Assembly (NCBI RefSeq): GCF_000770305.1
Contig: NZ_JNVB01000018.1
Coordinates: forward strand, 1-57,081
From: Erwinia oleae
GTDB lineage: Bacteria; Pseudomonadota; Gammaproteobacteria; Enterobacterales; Enterobacteriaceae
DNA length: 57,081 nucleotides
Direction of reading: 5' to 3'
Positions 48,601 to 57,045 of this stretch are shown here, piece by piece (positions within the stretch are counted from its first letter, which is position 1; each line of letters opens with the position of its first letter). The position numbers and the translations under genes were made by a program. A model generated the notes under the pieces. It searched no databases. It was not told the DNA's origin and worked only from the letters and a program-made list of their open reading frames with translations.

Positions 48601-49373
48601 ATATAGGCGGCGTTGCTTTGACGATCGTAGTTCGTCGAACCGTTGACGCTTACCGTCACCCCAGCAACTTTCCACTTCATTGCCACAGAGTCCCAGGCCA
48701 GAACGGCGCTGCCGCTGTCGCCGGGGGCAGCGCCAAGCGATAAAGGCGTATCCCGGTTCATTTGCCAGCGAATCATGGTATTTAGCGTGAGCTCTGCTGC
48801 CGACATGACGCCAGCGCTTTTCCACTTGTAAGCAGGGGCCAGATCGGTGCTGTTGAGTTGATCGTCGGCGATCTGGATCTGTCTGCCTGCGCCCGCGCGG
48901 ACGAAGTGGGTATAGCGCGTGGGCTGTGAAAGCAGCTCACCCATACTCACTTTTTCCATGGGCGCAACATCGGTGACCACTTTATTCAGGCGCGGAACAT
49001 GAAAATCGGCATGACCGGAGTTATTGCGATTAATTAACTTATAGCTTGTGGCGTACTTTGCCTTATTTCCCCAACTGGTCGTCTGGTAACCGCCGTTGTG
49101 TTTGACACTGACGATGTACGAGGGATAAATAAGGGTGGCATAGCCGTCAGTATTAACTGCGCTGAAATCAGGAAGAGGAAAATCAAGATAGCCCGCCAGC
49201 GTATTATCTTTTCTCGTAACGGCAACGCCTGTCGCGTCAACCTTATACTTCCCCTTATTTTCTGCAAAATCCCGGTAATCCTGTACTGCGATATCGTGCC
49301 GCATAACACCGGCATGAAGTGGAACCGCGGAGAAAAGTGAGCAGACAAAAAGGGCGAGCGGATGTTTTTTCAT
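45690..49373 (-). CDS. Serine-protease autotransporter, IgA-protease (S6)/SPATE-like
   Basis: 1227 residues. Short ordinary signal peptide (cleavage near HAG, residue 21) instead of the ~50-residue extended signal of most SPATEs. S6 protease domain with H92 in VSVKHNGGY, D123 in HADFH and S220 in GDSGS, a complete triad. Then a long beta-helical passenger (GGTLDVNGNALSFSEIKH and similar strands), a proline-rich tandem repeat linker (PQPKPETV type, ~900-945), and a C-terminal barrel ending VSF. The region before the barrel (VDEEINSLFNDAAK) lacks the Asn-Asn pair used for SPATE self-cleavage, so the passenger may stay cell-bound or be cut otherwise. Confidence 0.9.
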   Translation of the reverse strand: MKKHPLALFVCSLFSAVPLHAGVMRHDIAVQDYRDFAENKGKYKVDATGVAVTRKDNTLAGYLDFPLPDFSAVNTDGYATLIYPSYIVSVKHNGGYQTTSWGNKAKYATSYKLINRNNSGHADFHVPRLNKVVTDVAPMEKVSMGELLSQPTRYTHFVRAGAGRQIQIADDQLNSTDLAPAYKWKSAGVMSAAELTLNTMIRWQMNRDTPLSLGAAPGDSGSAVLAWDSVAMKWKVAGVTVSVNGSTNYDRQSNAAYMDSALIASVLAANSDPNVKDTAASGTIQWHADRIAQGEEQWQWHGLATTLPPSFATNEQLDATKDLRFNGEGGAIELTSAINMGAGKLQFSNNYLVRAASPDAAHWVGGGVDVDKDKTVTWQVNGLKNDALHKIGEGTLHVNASGINEGALNTGDGTVVLDQQADENGRKQAFSEITLVSGRPTVVLNSADQLPTTHIRFGYRGGTLDVNGNALSFSEIKHNDEGARIVNRSASRPALLTLTGDRQLFLGQFGDKESAKNLSLRYQPDKADATWQLAGGAQIHDLSVARGTFQLAGAQVVHAGNVFFDNDWEEKRYSAANVVVERGANLTLSDHATLHGAVSIQSGAKLAVYAHSALEGSVDLTDGSELLADIRQRGSSMGPLAARITADISGAGGVNKTGPGRLTLAGQVSNARGVNVEEGELEVNGRLTSTLTMAQDTQLSGSGNLSEVILGDNVFIAPGANRLRDDAWSTLQTGNLTAGSGSSARLHSAFTANATDRLLIDGDLTMKNDAPLLVDVVSQAGWRDTDSNHDGKADNHEGVSLVQVSGHSAADRVKLAGKYVARGAWAWGLYAFAPGKAAGEERLVSGEGDQYWDYRLQNIMLNEEGNAIAEEPAPQPVPDRESTPQPEPETVPQPKPETVPQPKPEPVPQPAPQPQPGNIRPAVIPQVPSYISMPTAFLRVDEEINSLFNDAAKADDAGFFLSGYRGGDRYHSAGSFNNYGYDFSSHYSGWLMGSRWQTYAGEQQKLAFSAGVSKGSLSLTPNARDGNSKATFNTLSLNTQLTWQHNNGLMLNVPLGYSRFKGNVTTDLRGGVASPTAQIWHAGAEIGRRMQQGRHRFTPVAGLLWQHLAIDRFRDKDAAQVSYKIAHNPIYSAGMEYTFDYENQLNVGSEIHLLHRPGKANQAVIGDGLQHARFDSGRGGDSAQFKTHLAYQLHPNVALNGQLQYQKRLQKEGMDDWGIHSGIKVSF

Positions 49374-49573
49374 TGAATCTTCCCTGAAGTAAAAATCGCG
49401 TCATGCGTTGAGCAGGATTGGCGCGGTTGTGTCTGACCGGGCCGTGGTAATAATATAATCGGAATTTTCCCGAAGGCCTTTACCTGGATCGCATAATAAA
49501 TGATTGGTAACTTTCAGAAGGCGACCAGGAAGAAAAAAAATTAAAGGGCGGCGCGGTCAGATAAGCCAGGACA

Positions 49574-49590
49574 GCCCGGCATAACCGGGC
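49574..49590 (-). terminator. Hairpin after the MmgE/PrpD gene
   Basis: GCCCGG/CCGGGC stem with a 5-base loop, 6 bases beyond the end of the operon. No T-run; weak or Rho-assisted. Confidence 0.4.
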
Positions 49591-49595
49591 GGAAT

Positions 49596-50903
49596 TCAGA
49601 TAATCATGCTGCGTAAAAAATTCAGCGAGCGCTCGTTTTCTAACTGGCCCAGCCGCTGAAAGAGGGCGGCGCTCTCTGGTAACGTCTTGCAGCAGTCGGC
49701 GAACTTCTGCGCGCGCTCGTCGGCGCTGAAGGGCTCAGCGAGCGAGCCTTTTGCGCTCAGGCGCTGATGGCGAAGCGTGCGCCCGTCCTTCAGCACGATC
49801 GCCACCTGATGAGGCAGATTGTCCGCCTGCGCTTCTTCGTCTTCACGCCAGCTCTCCATGGTGATGCGCGACAACAGCGGATGCGCGGCCTGCTCGCGTA
49901 CGCGCGCTGGCGTGAAGTCCGCCACGCTCAGCGAGCCGGATTCCAGCATGCGCATCACGCAGTAGTTCATCGAAAAACGCGCCTGCATCTCGTCTTCCGG
50001 CGCGGTATACGCCAGGTTACGGAAGTTAGAGATGCCCACTTTGCACCTCACCGAGGCCACGTCGTCGGCAGTAAAGTGCGTTTCCTGTTGCAGATCCGCA
50101 ATCACATCCAGCACGCGGTGGGTGGAGCCGCAACAGGGATGCTTTTTCGGCATTACGCCAACGGTTTCGACCACGTGCTGCGTCTCGGTCAGCCAGCGCT
50201 GCATTTTTTCAGGGGTAAAGCGGCTGCCCGCAAAAAGCTGATAAAACCCCATTTCGCCTTCCAGAATATCCAGCCTGCCGCTCATACCGCTGGCGGCAAG
50301 CGTGGCGGCATCCACCGCATTTCGTGCCGCCATACCGGCATGGAAAGGCTTCAGCGGCGTACCGAACTGCCCTTTGACGCCGCTGGCGAGGCTCACCGCC
50401 ACGCTCAGCGATCGGGCAATGCCTGCTTCGTCCAGCCCTTTCAGCCAGGCGACGCCTGCGGCGGTGCCGATGCAGCCAACGGTAGAGGTGCCGTGCCAGC
50501 CAGCGGTGTAGTGCGACTGACTCACCAGTTCACCCACGAACGCCTGCGCCTGAAGGCCGACCAGCCAGGCATTAACCAACGCCTCGCCGTCGCGATCCTC
50601 CTCCAGCGCCACCGCCAGCAGGGCCGGCACCAGCACCGCCGAGGCGTGGCTCATGCCTGGGCCAAAATTATCATCATAGTCAATGGCATGTGCCGCCGTG
50701 CCGTTCAGTAAGGCCACAATGGCGGCGGGACGGTTTGTATAACTGGCCCACGCCTCGCGGACGGCGAGGACGGAGAAATCATCCCGTCCGGCATAGAGGC
50801 AGGCCAGCGTGTCGGTGATGGCTTCCCGCGCCAGGCGACGGGCCGTTGCGCTGAAGCGCGGTTCACGCGCGCACCAGGCGGCGATAGTTTCAATCACGGT
50901 CAT
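49596..50903 (-). CDS. MmgE/PrpD family protein
   Basis: 435 residues. Family members include 2-methylcitrate dehydratase PrpD, cis-aconitate decarboxylase and iminodisuccinate-related proteins; all share the N-terminal helical domain seen here (ITDTLACLYAGRDDFSVLAV, HAIDYDDNFGPGMSHASAVLVPALLA). The HAIDYDD and SHASAVL blocks contain the histidine/aspartate residues usually assigned to the active site, and KKHPCCGSTHRVLD matches the conserved K-x-xPC-H block. Its ATG is immediately after the serine-hydrolase stop, so it is the last gene of the ABC operon. The reaction is unknown. Confidence 0.88.
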   Translation of the reverse strand: MTVIETIAAWCAREPRFSATARRLAREAITDTLACLYAGRDDFSVLAVREAWASYTNRPAAIVALLNGTAAHAIDYDDNFGPGMSHASAVLVPALLAVALEEDRDGEALVNAWLVGLQAQAFVGELVSQSHYTAGWHGTSTVGCIGTAAGVAWLKGLDEAGIARSLSVAVSLASGVKGQFGTPLKPFHAGMAARNAVDAATLAASGMSGRLDILEGEMGFYQLFAGSRFTPEKMQRWLTETQHVVETVGVMPKKHPCCGSTHRVLDVIADLQQETHFTADDVASVRCKVGISNFRNLAYTAPEDEMQARFSMNYCVMRMLESGSLSVADFTPARVREQAAHPLLSRITMESWREDEEAQADNLPHQVAIVLKDGRTLRHQRLSAKGSLAEPFSADERAQKFADCCKTLPESAALFQRLGQLENERSLNFLRSMII

Positions 50904-51818
50904 TTAGCGTTCTCCCAGTTCATCCAGCAGCAATTGCAGTAGCTTTCCCACCTGAAAGCGATTCACCTCGCGGCCCGGGCTGTCGGTGTCGACACGATGC
51001 ACTACCACGCAATCTAACGCGGGCATCACCAGGCAGATGTGACCGCCAGCGCCCTGTGCCGAATAGCTGCCTTCCGGCAGAACCGCCTCCGGCCAGCCGA
51101 TACCGTTTCGCGTCACCCACCACATATAGCCATAGGCGCCGTGGCTCCCGGCGTGCGAAATGGGGCGGGTGCTGGTGTCTGTCCAGCGGGCGGGGATCAC
51201 CTGCTGCGTCTGCCAGCGGCCCCGTTGTAGAAAAAGCTGGCCGAAGCGGGCGAGATCGCGTGTGGAGAGCCGGAAAGGCCAGGCGGGGTGATCGGAGAAA
51301 GGGCCGTCTTCGTACCAGCCATCCCGTTCGGCATCGAAATCTTCCATGCCAGTGGGTTGCGCGATGCGCTGCGCAAAAGCCTGATGGATGTTTTCGCCGG
51401 TCAACTGGCGCCAGATGCTGCCCAGCGCGTTGAAATCCCAGTTGCTGTAGCACCAGTTTTCGCCGGGCGCATGGTGATGGCGGGGCGGTTTGATGCGCTG
51501 CATCCACGGCGTTTCATAATTCGCCGGATGAGAGATCCCCGACCGCGCCGTCAGCAGATCGTACACCGTCGCCTGCTTTTCAACCTCCGATAGCGGCTGG
51601 CGATCGTCAATCCCCAGCGCGGCGAGCGTCAGTGAAAGATCGAACCGTCCCTCCGCCACCGCCTGGCCGATCAGCGCGCTGAGAAAGCTTTTGCGCATTG
51701 AGTGGCACTGATAGCGACGTTCAACGTCGCCGTAGTGATATATCAGCTTGCCGTACTGCAAAATCATTACGGCGGCGGTATCCATGCCGCGCAGCGTGTT
51801 TTCCAGGCGAGTAAACAT
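50904..51818 (-). CDS. Serine hydrolase of the class C beta-lactamase fold
   Basis: 304 residues of the beta-lactamase/D-aminopeptidase/EstB family: SxxK in HSMRKSF (S40, K43), YxN in CYSNWDFN, and a late GAGGHICLVMP block in place of KTG. No signal peptide, so a cytoplasmic hydrolase of amides, esters or lactams rather than a resistance enzyme. Encoded 9 bases after the ATPase gene and directly before the MmgE/PrpD gene, suggesting that it opens or trims the imported compound. Confidence 0.88.
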   Translation of the reverse strand: MFTRLENTLRGMDTAAVMILQYGKLIYHYGDVERRYQCHSMRKSFLSALIGQAVAEGRFDLSLTLAALGIDDRQPLSEVEKQATVYDLLTARSGISHPANYETPWMQRIKPPRHHHAPGENWCYSNWDFNALGSIWRQLTGENIHQAFAQRIAQPTGMEDFDAERDGWYEDGPFSDHPAWPFRLSTRDLARFGQLFLQRGRWQTQQVIPARWTDTSTRPISHAGSHGAYGYMWWVTRNGIGWPEAVLPEGSYSAQGAGGHICLVMPALDCVVVHRVDTDSPGREVNRFQVGKLLQLLLDELGER

Positions 51819-51827
51819 CGCTTCTCC

Positions 51828-52586
51828 TTACGCTTCGCTGGCTGCCAGAAAGCGCTGAGTGTACGCCTCGCGAGCCACGCCGCCGCGAACCTCCTCTGCC
51901 GTCAGCTCCTCCAGCAGCCGGCCCTGATGCATTATTGCCACCCGCTGGCACAGGTGCGTCACCACCGCCAGGTCGTGCGTGACCATCAGATACGTTAATT
52001 GACGCTGCCTGCGCAGCGCGGCGAGAAGATTAAGAATTTCGGCCTGTACTGAGACGTCAAGCGCCGAGGTCGGCTCATCCAGCAGCAGCACCATCGGTTC
52101 CATGATCAGCGCGCGCGCAATCGCCACGCGCTGGCGCTGCCCGCCGGAGAGCTGGTGCGGATAGCGGTAGCGAAAGGCGTTATTCAGCCCTACGGCATGC
52201 AAAACGTCGCTGATGCGCGACGCTTTACGATCAAAACCGTGCAGCGTAAGCGGTTCCAGCAGCGCATCGCAGACCATCTTTCGGGGGTGAAGCGACGCGT
52301 ATGGATCCTGAAACACCATCTGCACCTGACGATAAAATTCTTTATCGCGTCGTGGCTGCTGCTCTTTGTTGTTAAACAAAATGGCGCCGTGATAGTCGCT
52401 GTTCAGGCCGGCAAGCGCGCGCAGAATGGTCGATTTGCCGCAGCCTGATTCGCCGATCAGCCCGTACGCGTCGCCTGACGCCAGGGTCAGACTGACATCG
52501 TCCACCACCTGGCGCCGCTGGCTTCCCTCGCCGAAGGCGATGGAGAGATTGACCGTTTCGATACGTCTTAACTGTGTTGGGATCAT
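51828..52586 (-). CDS. ABC transporter ATPase, OppF/DppF-like
   Basis: 252 residues. Walker A GESGCGKST, Q-loop in QMVFQDPYASLHP, ABC signature LSGGQRQRVAIARAL, Walker B VLLLDEPTSALDV, H-loop in MVTHDLA: all intact. Peptide/nickel subfamily. Start overlaps the stop of the upstream ATPase gene as ATGA. Shorter than OppF because it lacks the C-terminal extension with the iron-sulfur or oligopeptide region. Confidence 0.93.
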   Translation of the reverse strand: MIPTQLRRIETVNLSIAFGEGSQRRQVVDDVSLTLASGDAYGLIGESGCGKSTILRALAGLNSDYHGAILFNNKEQQPRRDKEFYRQVQMVFQDPYASLHPRKMVCDALLEPLTLHGFDRKASRISDVLHAVGLNNAFRYRYPHQLSGGQRQRVAIARALIMEPMVLLLDEPTSALDVSVQAEILNLLAALRRQRQLTYLMVTHDLAVVTHLCQRVAIMHQGRLLEELTAEEVRGGVAREAYTQRFLAASEA

Positions 52587-53449
52587 AATGCCACTCCGTT
52601 ACGCCAGGCCGGGCCGTGCAGCCACGCCGGATCGCGGGCCGGCACGCTCAGCGTATCAACCGGATAGTGCAGACGCGGCTGGCTGGCGAGCAGCGCCTGA
52701 GTGTAAGGATGCTGCGCGAGATGCAGCTGGTTTGCGGCAATCTCTTCAACGATGCGTCCGGCATACATCACCAGCACGCGGTCGCAAAAACGCGAAACCA
52801 GGTTGAGATCGTGGGTAATGAACAGCAGGCCGGTATTGCGTCTGGCCAGTTGCTCATCAAGGATGGCGAGCACCTGCTGGCGCACGGTCACATCCAGCGC
52901 GGAAGTTGGTTCGTCAGCGATGATCAGATCCGGTTCCGGGATCAGCATCATGGCGATCATCACCCGCTGGCCCATGCCGCCGGAAATTTCATGCGGATAG
53001 AGACGGCAAACTTTTTCCGCATCGCGAATGTGCACCGACTCCAGCATCGCCAGGGTGCGTTCGCGGGCGACGCGTTTTGAGGCCTGTGAATGCAGGCGAT
53101 ACGCTTCCGCAATCTGGTCGCCGATGCGCATCAGCGGATTCAGCGAAAAGCGAGGATCTTGCAGGATCATCGAGATGCGGTTACCGCGTATGGTACGCAT
53201 CTTTTTTTCGCTGGCGTTGAGCAGATCCACCTCGCAGAACTGCATCCGATCGGCGCTGATACGGGCAATGTTGGGCGTGAGTTTGAGCAGGGCCCGACAG
53301 GTCTGCGACTTGCCGGAGCCAGACTCGCCGACGATCGCCACTTTCTCCCGGCCCACGCTGAAGGAGACGTCTCTGACCGCATGGTTGTCCTCATGGGCGC
53401 CTTTAAAAACAATATTCAGGTTCCGCACCTGGAGCAGGGAATCAGTCAT
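52583..53449 (-). CDS. ABC transporter ATPase, OppD/DppD-like
   Basis: 288 residues. Walker A GESGSGKSQT, Q-loop in MILQDPRFSLNP, signature ISGGMGQRVMIAMML, Walker B LIIADEPTSALDV, H-loop FITHDLN. The signature has GMGQR where OppD has GMRQR. Pairs with the neighbouring ATPase to energise the transporter. Overlaps the permease end by 8 bases. Confidence 0.93.
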   Translation of the reverse strand: MTDSLLQVRNLNIVFKGAHEDNHAVRDVSFSVGREKVAIVGESGSGKSQTCRALLKLTPNIARISADRMQFCEVDLLNASEKKMRTIRGNRISMILQDPRFSLNPLMRIGDQIAEAYRLHSQASKRVARERTLAMLESVHIRDAEKVCRLYPHEISGGMGQRVMIAMMLIPEPDLIIADEPTSALDVTVRQQVLAILDEQLARRNTGLLFITHDLNLVSRFCDRVLVMYAGRIVEEIAANQLHLAQHPYTQALLASQPRLHYPVDTLSVPARDPAWLHGPAWRNGVAL

Positions 53450-54377
53450 GGCGGAGATCCATTACGTCGCGCAGGCCGTCGCCCAGCAGGTTAAAAGCCA
53501 GACTGGTAAACAGGATCGCCAGGCCGGGGATCGCAGCGATAAAACCGTGGTTCAGCATAAACTCGCGGCCTGACGCCAGCATCGCGCCCCATTCCGGGCT
53601 GGGGGCCTGCGCGCCGAGGCCAAGAAAGCCCAGTCCGGCGGCGGTCAGAATAATCGCGGCCATGTTCAGCGTCACGCGCACCACTACCGACGGCAGGCAA
53701 ACAGGGATAATGTGCCGGACAATAATATGCAGCGAGCTGGCGCCCTGTAAGCGCACGGCGGCGATGTAGTCCATCTTGCGGATTGAGAGCGTTTCCGCGC
53801 GCGCCAGGCGGGCAATCGGCGGCCATGACGACAGGGAGATGGCGATGATCGCGTTCTCGATGCCCGGCCCCAGCGCGGCCACAAACGCCAGTGCGAGGAT
53901 CAGGCTGGGGAAGGCGAGGAAAATATCCACCAGCCGCATCAGTAGCGTATCGACCCAGCCGCCCAGATAGCCCGCGCTGGTGCCAATCAGCAGGCCGAGC
54001 GGGGTGATGATTATCGCAGTCAGAAAAGCGATATACAGCGTGATGCGCGCGCCCCACAGCAGGCGGCTGAAAATATCGCGACCCAGTTCGTCGGTGCCCA
54101 GCCAGAAATCCGATCCCGGCGGTTGCAGGCGATGCGCCAGGTTCTGCGCAAAAATGTCGTGATTGCTCAGCCAGGGCGCGAACAGCGCCGCAAAAACAAT
54201 CACCAGCAAGACTGCCAAACCAAACAGCGCGGAGTGATTGGCGCAAAACCGCCGCCACTGGAGCCAGATCTGCTGCATGCGTGCCTGAAATGACGAGGCA
54301 GGCTCAGGCGTGCTCAGCCAGTGACGGAGCGCCGAGCGGCGTGGCGCGGGCAGGGATTTACTCAGGGAGTCGGTCAT
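53442..54377 (-). CDS. ABC transporter permease, DppC/OppC-like
   Basis: 311 residues with an N-terminal cytoplasmic segment and about six membrane helices; the EAA loop that contacts the ATPases is visible as ARAETLSIRKMDYIAAVRLQGAS in two parts, with the periplasmic-side motif HDIFAQNLAHRLQPPGSDFWLGTDELGRD (broken here for length: LGTDELGRDIFSR is the family mark). Overlaps the other permease gene as ATGA. Confidence 0.92.
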   Translation of the reverse strand: MTDSLSKSLPAPRRSALRHWLSTPEPASSFQARMQQIWLQWRRFCANHSALFGLAVLLVIVFAALFAPWLSNHDIFAQNLAHRLQPPGSDFWLGTDELGRDIFSRLLWGARITLYIAFLTAIIITPLGLLIGTSAGYLGGWVDTLLMRLVDIFLAFPSLILALAFVAALGPGIENAIIAISLSSWPPIARLARAETLSIRKMDYIAAVRLQGASSLHIIVRHIIPVCLPSVVVRVTLNMAAIILTAAGLGFLGLGAQAPSPEWGAMLASGREFMLNHGFIAAIPGLAILFTSLAFNLLGDGLRDVMDLRHD

Positions 54378-55438
54378 GTTGCCTCCTGACGCGTGCGCGG
54401 ATCGAAAATGCGATAGAGCAAATCGCAGAGCAGGTTGAGCGCCACAAAAATCGCGCCGGTCAGTAAGGTGCAGCCGACCACGGCGTTCATGTCGCCCGCC
54501 AGCAGGGCGTTAGTCAGATAGCGGCCAAAGCCCGGCCAGGCGAAAACCGTTTCGGTCAATACCGCGCCTTCCAGCAGCCATGCCCAGGAGAGGGCGATCA
54601 CCGTCAGGGTGGGGACGGCGATATTACGAAAGGCGTGATTCCAGACGCAGCGCGCGCGGGAAAGCCCCTTCACGCGGGCGGTGATGATGTACTCCTGCGA
54701 CAGCTGTTCGATCATAAAGCTGCGCACCATCCGGCTGATATAGGCCAGCGAACTGAGGCCGAGGATCGATGCCGGCAGAATGATATGGCTGAAGACGTTT
54801 TTAAATACCGCCATATTGCCACTCAGCGCGCTGTCGATAAGCCAGAAGCCGGTGACCGGCTGGAGATCGAACTCGTAGCTGAAATCAATGCGGCCCGGCC
54901 CGCCGATCCAGCCCAGCGTGGCGTAAAAGAGCAGCAGCCCCATCAGCCCCAGCCAGAAGTGCGGCGTCGAGTAGCTGAGCAGGCCGATAAAGCGGATCAG
55001 GTGATCGAACCAGGTATTGCGATACATCGCCGAGAGCACGCCTGCCGGCACGCCCAGCCCGACGCCAATGATGGCTGCGACGGTCGCCAGCTCCAGCGTT
55101 GCCGGGAACACGCGGGCAATATCCGTCGCCACCGGCTGGCTGGTGGTCAGGGCGGTGCCGAAGTCGAGGTGAACCAGCTGCCACAGATAATCGACAAACT
55201 GCAACCACAGCGGCTGATCCAGCCCCAACTGGCGGTACATCTGGTCATAGGCTTCCTGACTGGCGTTGTCGCCGATCACCGCCACCACCGGATCGATCGG
55301 CAGCAGGCGACCAATAAAGAACGTCAGCGCGGCCAGCCCCAGCAGCGTGCAGAAAACCGAGAGCGTGCCTTTCAGCCCCCGTTTCAGGCGGCGGAACAGC
55401 GGCGACGCCTGCGGAGAGTGTAAAGTGACCTGCGACAT
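54374..55438 (-). CDS. ABC transporter permease, DppB/OppB-like
   Basis: 354 residues from the ATG at 55438, which has GGAGG five bases upstream; an earlier in-frame ATG at 55492 would overlap the binding-protein gene. Six membrane segments, with the family N-terminus (LLGLAALTFFIGRLLPIDPV) and C-terminal AWPGFGRYLTNALLAGDMNAVVG. Inner-membrane half-channel, partner of the DppC-like permease. Confidence 0.92.
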   Translation of the reverse strand: MSQVTLHSPQASPLFRRLKRGLKGTLSVFCTLLGLAALTFFIGRLLPIDPVVAVIGDNASQEAYDQMYRQLGLDQPLWLQFVDYLWQLVHLDFGTALTTSQPVATDIARVFPATLELATVAAIIGVGLGVPAGVLSAMYRNTWFDHLIRFIGLLSYSTPHFWLGLMGLLLFYATLGWIGGPGRIDFSYEFDLQPVTGFWLIDSALSGNMAVFKNVFSHIILPASILGLSSLAYISRMVRSFMIEQLSQEYIITARVKGLSRARCVWNHAFRNIAVPTLTVIALSWAWLLEGAVLTETVFAWPGFGRYLTNALLAGDMNAVVGCTLLTGAIFVALNLLCDLLYRIFDPRTRQEAT

Positions 55439-55449
55439 AACCGCCTCCG

Positions 55450-57045
55450 TTATTTTTCTGCGGCGCCGTACCACACGCGAAAACCATTCCACGTCCAGTT
55501 TTTCACCGTCGGGCTGACGCCTGCGGTGTTATACATCTGGAACATGATCGCCATCGGGCCTTTCTCCATTACCGCACGCTGCAAATCGGCGTACATGGCG
55601 CTGCGCTTCGCGTCATCCGGCTCCAGCAGCGCCGTGTTCACCGCGTCGTTCATAGTTTTATCAAAATAGGCGGCGCGCCAGCTTGGATACTGCGTCGCGC
55701 GCGCCTCTTTACGGTTGTCCGGGTTGTAGACCAGCCGCGAGGCGTTGCCATAGGCATCCGGCACCGATGTCTGCCAGGCCATCATCGCGCTCTGAAATTC
55801 ACGACCGCGCGCGCGGCTGAACAGCTGCGCATTCGCCATACGCTCCAGCGAAAGCTTCACGCCCACTTTGGCGGCGTTTTGCTGAATGCTCTGCGCAATC
55901 GGCGCGGAGTGCGGCAGGGTGCCGAAAATCACCGAGGCGGAGAAGCCGTCGGGATAGCCCGCTTCGCTCAGAAGCTGTTTAGCTTTCGCCAGATCGAGTT
56001 TAAACGGCTGCCCCTCTTTTTCGTCCAGCGCGCCAAATGCGCCCTGTTGCGCGAAGCTGGCGCGAGGGACGCCGAGGTAAGGCATCACACTTTTCCCCAG
56101 CCCGTCGTAGTCAATCAGGTAACGCATCGCCAGACGCACTTTTTCATTTTTGAAGATCGGATCTTCGTTGTTAAACGTCCAGAAAAACAGCTGTGGTTTC
56201 AGCACCTTATCAACCCTGATCTTGCCGCCTTCGTCCAGCGTTTTGAGATCGTCCGCCGACAGATCGCGGGCGATGTCCACGTCGCCTTTGGTTAACAACA
56301 GGCGCTGAGTGCCGGTTTCCGCCACGTGACGGATCAAGATGCGTTTCAGCTTCGGCGCCGTGCCCCAGTAGTTCGGCGCGGCCTGAAGTACTACGCCTTC
56401 GCCAGCGTTCCAGCGCATCAGCTGGTACGGTCCGACGCAGGCGGTGTGGGTGGAAAGGTACTTGTGCCCCATATCGTCGCCGACCGCCTCTTTCTCCAGC
56501 AGCTTGCGGTTCAGCAGCGTGGCGACGTTGTTGGCGGCAATCGCCTGAAGCAGCAGATTAGTGGGATAGGCTTTGTCAAAGGTCATCACCAGCGTGGCGT
56601 CGTCCGGCGCGGTAATCAATCGATCGACGTTTTCCTTGCTGAAGCCATACTCGGTCAGAGTGGCACCGTTGCCGTAACCCAGTTTGACCACGCGCTGTAG
56701 CGACCAGGCAAAGTCTCTGGCGGTGGCCGGTGAACCATCGGCAAATTTGAGGTTGGGTTGCAGGTGAAAGGTGAGGGTTTTGCGATCCCCGGACACGTCC
56801 CAGCTTTTTGCCAGCTCCGGCACCACTTTCTTTTCATCTTTCACGTCAAACGACGCCAGCGTGTCGCAGGTGTTCATAATAATTTCATTGGTGACCACCT
56901 CACCAATTTGTGCCGGGTCCCAGGTGCTGATCGCATCGATATTCCACGCCATGACCAGCGAGTCGGGCGGCGTGGCCGCGTGTGAGATGCCGCTGTAACA
57001 ACCTGCGGCCAGCACGGCGGCGCTCAGTGCATTGCGTTTTAGCAT
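55450..57045 (-). CDS. ABC transporter periplasmic substrate-binding protein, family 5
   Basis: 531 residues. Signal peptide cleaved near ISHA-A (residue 23), not a lipoprotein. SBP_bac_5 (OppA/DppA) fold: PAQIGEVVTNEIIMNTCDTLASFD, GDRKTLTFHLQPNLKFADGSP, RLAMRYLIDYDGL and a C-terminal TVKNWTWNGFRVWYG. Start at 57045 with GGGAG eight bases upstream. First gene of the seven-gene operon; the promoter region lies at or beyond the window end. The ligand cannot be told from sequence; peptides, glycosides and beta-lactam-like amides are all possible. Confidence 0.92.
   Translation of the reverse strand: MLKRNALSAAVLAAGCYSGISHAATPPDSLVMAWNIDAISTWDPAQIGEVVTNEIIMNTCDTLASFDVKDEKKVVPELAKSWDVSGDRKTLTFHLQPNLKFADGSPATARDFAWSLQRVVKLGYGNGATLTEYGFSKENVDRLITAPDDATLVMTFDKAYPTNLLLQAIAANNVATLLNRKLLEKEAVGDDMGHKYLSTHTACVGPYQLMRWNAGEGVVLQAAPNYWGTAPKLKRILIRHVAETGTQRLLLTKGDVDIARDLSADDLKTLDEGGKIRVDKVLKPQLFFWTFNNEDPIFKNEKVRLAMRYLIDYDGLGKSVMPYLGVPRASFAQQGAFGALDEKEGQPFKLDLAKAKQLLSEAGYPDGFSASVIFGTLPHSAPIAQSIQQNAAKVGVKLSLERMANAQLFSRARGREFQSAMMAWQTSVPDAYGNASRLVYNPDNRKEARATQYPSWRAAYFDKTMNDAVNTALLEPDDAKRSAMYADLQRAVMEKGPMAIMFQMYNTAGVSPTVKNWTWNGFRVWYGAAEK

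Noticed and set aside
49767-50711. 314-codon plus-strand open frame opposite the MmgE/PrpD gene
   Set aside because: Antisense to a clear family match in GC-rich DNA; no domain recognisable.
50904-51818. Second antibiotic-resistance beta-lactamase
   Set aside because: It has the serine-hydrolase motifs but no signal peptide and no KTG; it sits in a transport/catabolic operon, so a cytoplasmic esterase or amidase role fits better.
54635-55423. 262-codon plus-strand open frame opposite the DppB-like permease
   Set aside because: Gln/Arg/His-rich antisense of a membrane protein gene; no ribosome site.
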